Source: Oscillospiraceae bacterium
GTDB taxonomy: Bacteria; Bacillota; Clostridia; Oscillospirales; Acutalibacteraceae
Length of the DNA stretch: 5,443 nt
NCBI GenBank assembly: GCA_902797915.1
Contig: CADBUK010000179.1
Location: 1 to 5,443, forward strand
Direction of reading: 5' to 3'
Shown: one piece after another, positions 4,093-5,443 of the stretch
Layout of the letters: the number at the start of each line of letters is the position of its first letter
Numbering within the stretch: position 1 is the first letter of the stretch
Translations under genes and position numbers: made by a program
The notes under the pieces: model-generated
Database searches by the model: none
What the model was told of the DNA's origin: nothing
What the model saw: the letters and a program-made list of their open reading frames with translations, nothing else

Positions 4093-5265
4093 ATGGGTTG
4101 GATAGTTGTAATGCTAATAGTTTTTCTAATTGCTGCAATTGTTGAAATTATTAAAGGAATTGGCAGTAGTATTGGAAACAGTATAAAAAACGCACAATAC
4201 CGCAGAGAAATAAAGAAAATCGGCAAGCATTTGGCAGAAGAAAATGAAAAGTATAGGCAAGAATATGAACAGCAAAGAATTGAAAAGGAAAGAAAACGAC
4301 AAGAACAATTAGCACGTGATGAAATGCGAAAGCGAGAAACAGAAGCACTAATTGAAAGAATCAGACGTGAAGAAGCTGAACGATTAGAAAAAATCAGACG
4401 TGAAGAAGCAGAACGTTTAGAAAGATTATCGCGTGCTGGCATGCCAAAAATAGATCAAATGCCCGGTCAAACATTTGAAATATATATGTCTACAATACTA
4501 CAAAAAACAGGTTATAATGATGTAACAATAACTCCCCAATCAAATGACTATGGTATTGATATAATTGCATACAGAAATGGGATAAAATATGGAGTACAAT
4601 GTAAAAGAAGTGCAAGTAAAATTGGAAATTCAGCAATTCAAGAAGTCGTTGGCGGATTGGCATATTATAATTGCAACACAGGCATTGTAGTAACTAATAA
4701 TTATTTTACGCAAAATGCTATTGACCTTGCAAAAGCTAATAAAGTGCAATTATGGAACAGAGATATATTAGCAAATCTAATTAACAGTTTAAACAATCAA
4801 AATGTTGCAGAAAACAATAATGAAAGTTCAAAAGCAAGTGATTATATGAAAATAATTACGGAAAGAATTGTTCCATATATTGATAAGATGGATGAGCAAC
4901 AGTTTATCAAATTCTGCGACCCTATTCTTCAAACCGTTTTCAGTTCCGTTTCTGTACCTAATTACCCAAACGGGTTTCATCTTATAGCAACAAATGATAA
5001 AAATGAAAATGTAGGTATTATATGCATAAATAATAATGAAATCACTGAAAATGATGTAGAGAATGCGTCAATTATTATGAATAAAAACCGCGTAAATAAA
5101 GCAATTATAGTTTCATATTCAAATATTAATCAAAACATTATAGATAAAGCAAGATCATGTAACATAGTTGTATGGGATCAAAAAGCATTAATAGGAGCAA
5201 TATTTAGAATGTTTTGCGAAGCTGATGAAGCCGTATCAAATTGTGTTACTGAGTTGTTCTCTTAG
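4093..5265 (+). CDS. Membrane-anchored Mrr-type restriction endonuclease-like protein (390 aa)
   Basis: The N-terminus (residues 3-20, WIVVMLIVFLIAAIVEII) is one membrane helix. A highly charged coiled coil follows (about 35-115, R/E/K-rich, containing two 11-residue repeats IRREEAERLEK/R). An Mrr_cat-type PD-(D/E)xK nuclease domain covers about 120-232. Its pattern is GQTFEIYMSTILQKTGY with E129, then YGIDIIAY with D156, then VQCKRS with Q169 and K171, and the closing IVVTNNYFTQNAIDLA...LWNRD. Such domains cleave DNA, often modified or foreign DNA. A C-terminal region (about 266-372) resembles the same domain but lacks the catalytic D, Q and K. The start has only a weak GGGG (4081-4084) 8 bases upstream, but the membrane helix begins immediately, which supports it. 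Composition is far more AT-rich than the spoVA and feo genes, suggesting acquisition. No methyltransferase or other restriction subunit is present. A role in defence at the membrane is inferred. Confidence 0.85.
   Translation: MGWIVVMLIVFLIAAIVEIIKGIGSSIGNSIKNAQYRREIKKIGKHLAEENEKYRQEYEQQRIEKERKRQEQLARDEMRKRETEALIERIRREEAERLEKIRREEAERLERLSRAGMPKIDQMPGQTFEIYMSTILQKTGYNDVTITPQSNDYGIDIIAYRNGIKYGVQCKRSASKIGNSAIQEVVGGLAYYNCNTGIVVTNNYFTQNAIDLAKANKVQLWNRDILANLINSLNNQNVAENNNESSKASDYMKIITERIVPYIDKMDEQQFIKFCDPILQTVFSSVSVPNYPNGFHLIATNDKNENVGIICINNNEITENDVENASIIMNKNRVNKAIIVSYSNINQNIIDKARSCNIVVWDQKALIGAIFRMFCEADEAVSNCVTELFS
4360..4425 (+). repeat. Tandem 33-bp repeat within the nuclease coiled coil
   Basis: Two adjacent 33-bp units (4360-4392 and 4393-4425) differ at 3 positions. 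They encode IRREEAERLEK and IRREEAERLER. Being in frame and 11 residues long, they lengthen the coiled coil by whole hendecad units, as expected of slippage or unequal exchange. Confidence 0.9.
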
Positions 5266-5296
5266 TATTTGTAAAAAAGCATATTAACAAATTTCA

Positions 5297-5330
5297 CCCT
5301 GTTCCGTTCAATCAGAACAGGGATTTTTTT
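5297..5330 (+). terminator. Rho-independent terminator after the nuclease gene
   Basis: CCCTGTTC (5297-5304) pairs perfectly with GAACAGGG (5315-5322) around a 10-base loop, then A and TTTTTTT (5324-5330). It begins 31 bases after the stop codon. On the minus strand the stem is followed by a mixed AT tract, so it might also act on a converging transcript, but less efficiently. Confidence 0.9.
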
Positions 5331-5369
5331 ATAATTATTCTTTGCAATGCTTTTAGTATTTGCCTGTTC

Positions 5370-5443
5370 TTATGATTCTAAAATTTTTGAATAATTCACA
5401 AGATAAATTATGTTATATAGCGTTTCTTTATCAATATATCTGC
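5370..5443 (-). CDS. Possible C-terminal tail of a minus-strand gene (partial)
   Basis: One minus-strand frame is open from the right edge for 23 codons, reading RYIDKETLYNI... and ending ...YSKILES before TAA (5370-5372). The residue mix is protein-like, and the terminator at 5297-5322 lies downstream of it. The stretch is too short and AT-rich to be sure; the other two minus-strand frames stop within the same span. No family can be named. Confidence 0.25.
   Translation of the reverse strand, partial: RYIDKETLYNIIYLVNYSKILES

Noticed and set aside
3957..4442. Minus-strand frames opposite the nuclease N-terminus (Ser/Phe-rich)
   Set aside because: They are the complement of the Glu/Lys/Arg-rich coiled coil, with no ribosome binding site or family match.
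1..5443. CRISPR array, tRNA or rRNA gene
   Set aside because: No regularly spaced direct repeats with unique spacers, no cloverleaf-like sequence and no rRNA-like conserved stretch were seen on either strand.

Overview
The window looks like a chromosomal segment of a spore-forming anaerobic Firmicute of class Clostridia, probably an uncultured gut lineage near Oscillospiraceae/Ruminococcaceae. The evidence is a ferrous-iron (Feo) operon, two SpoVA spore-channel proteins, sigma-A type promoters, AGGAGG-like ribosome binding sites and U-tract terminators. The genus-level placement is inference; no marker gene is present.

Layout. Positions 1-1120 (minus strand) hold a Feo operon in the order feoA - feoA - feoB, with feoB running off the left edge. 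Upstream of it (1146-1230) lie three copies of a 16-bp palindrome (GTTAGC-N4-RCTAAC type) spaced 34-35 bp apart, and a fourth sits between feoA and feoB. These look like operators of an iron-sensing repressor. Next on the minus strand come a small SCP2-fold lipid-binding protein with its own promoter and terminator, a SpoVAE channel protein, and a MacB/LolD-type ABC ATPase with its own promoter and terminator but no permease in view. A 51-residue very acidic mini-protein follows, driven by a perfect TTGACA-17-TATAAT promoter. The strand then switches. SpoVAC, a paralogue of SpoVAE, is on the plus strand at 3466-3909. After a hairpin-rich spacer comes an AT-rich plus-strand gene (4093-5265) for a membrane-anchored, coiled-coil Mrr-type PD-(D/E)xK nuclease, closed by a strong terminator. 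The last ~75 bases may carry the tail of a converging minus-strand gene.

How the parts relate. The feo genes form one iron-uptake transcription unit. SpoVAE and SpoVAC belong to the same channel for dipicolinic acid and are normally adjacent, separated only by spoVAD. Here they are divergent and about 1.4 kb apart, the interval holds unrelated genes, and spoVAD is absent from the window. The ATPase terminator hairpin contains the spoVAE ribosome binding site, so spoVAE appears insulated from read-through and dependent on its own promoter; a sigma-G-like element overlaps the hairpin. The nuclease gene differs in base composition from its neighbours and looks like an acquired, stand-alone defence gene.

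The most notable items are the nuclease architecture (membrane anchor, tandem-repeat coiled coil, active Mrr domain, then a second Mrr-like domain that has lost its catalytic residues), the split spoVA locus with the terminator/ribosome-binding-site overlap, and the four-site iron operator arrangement.
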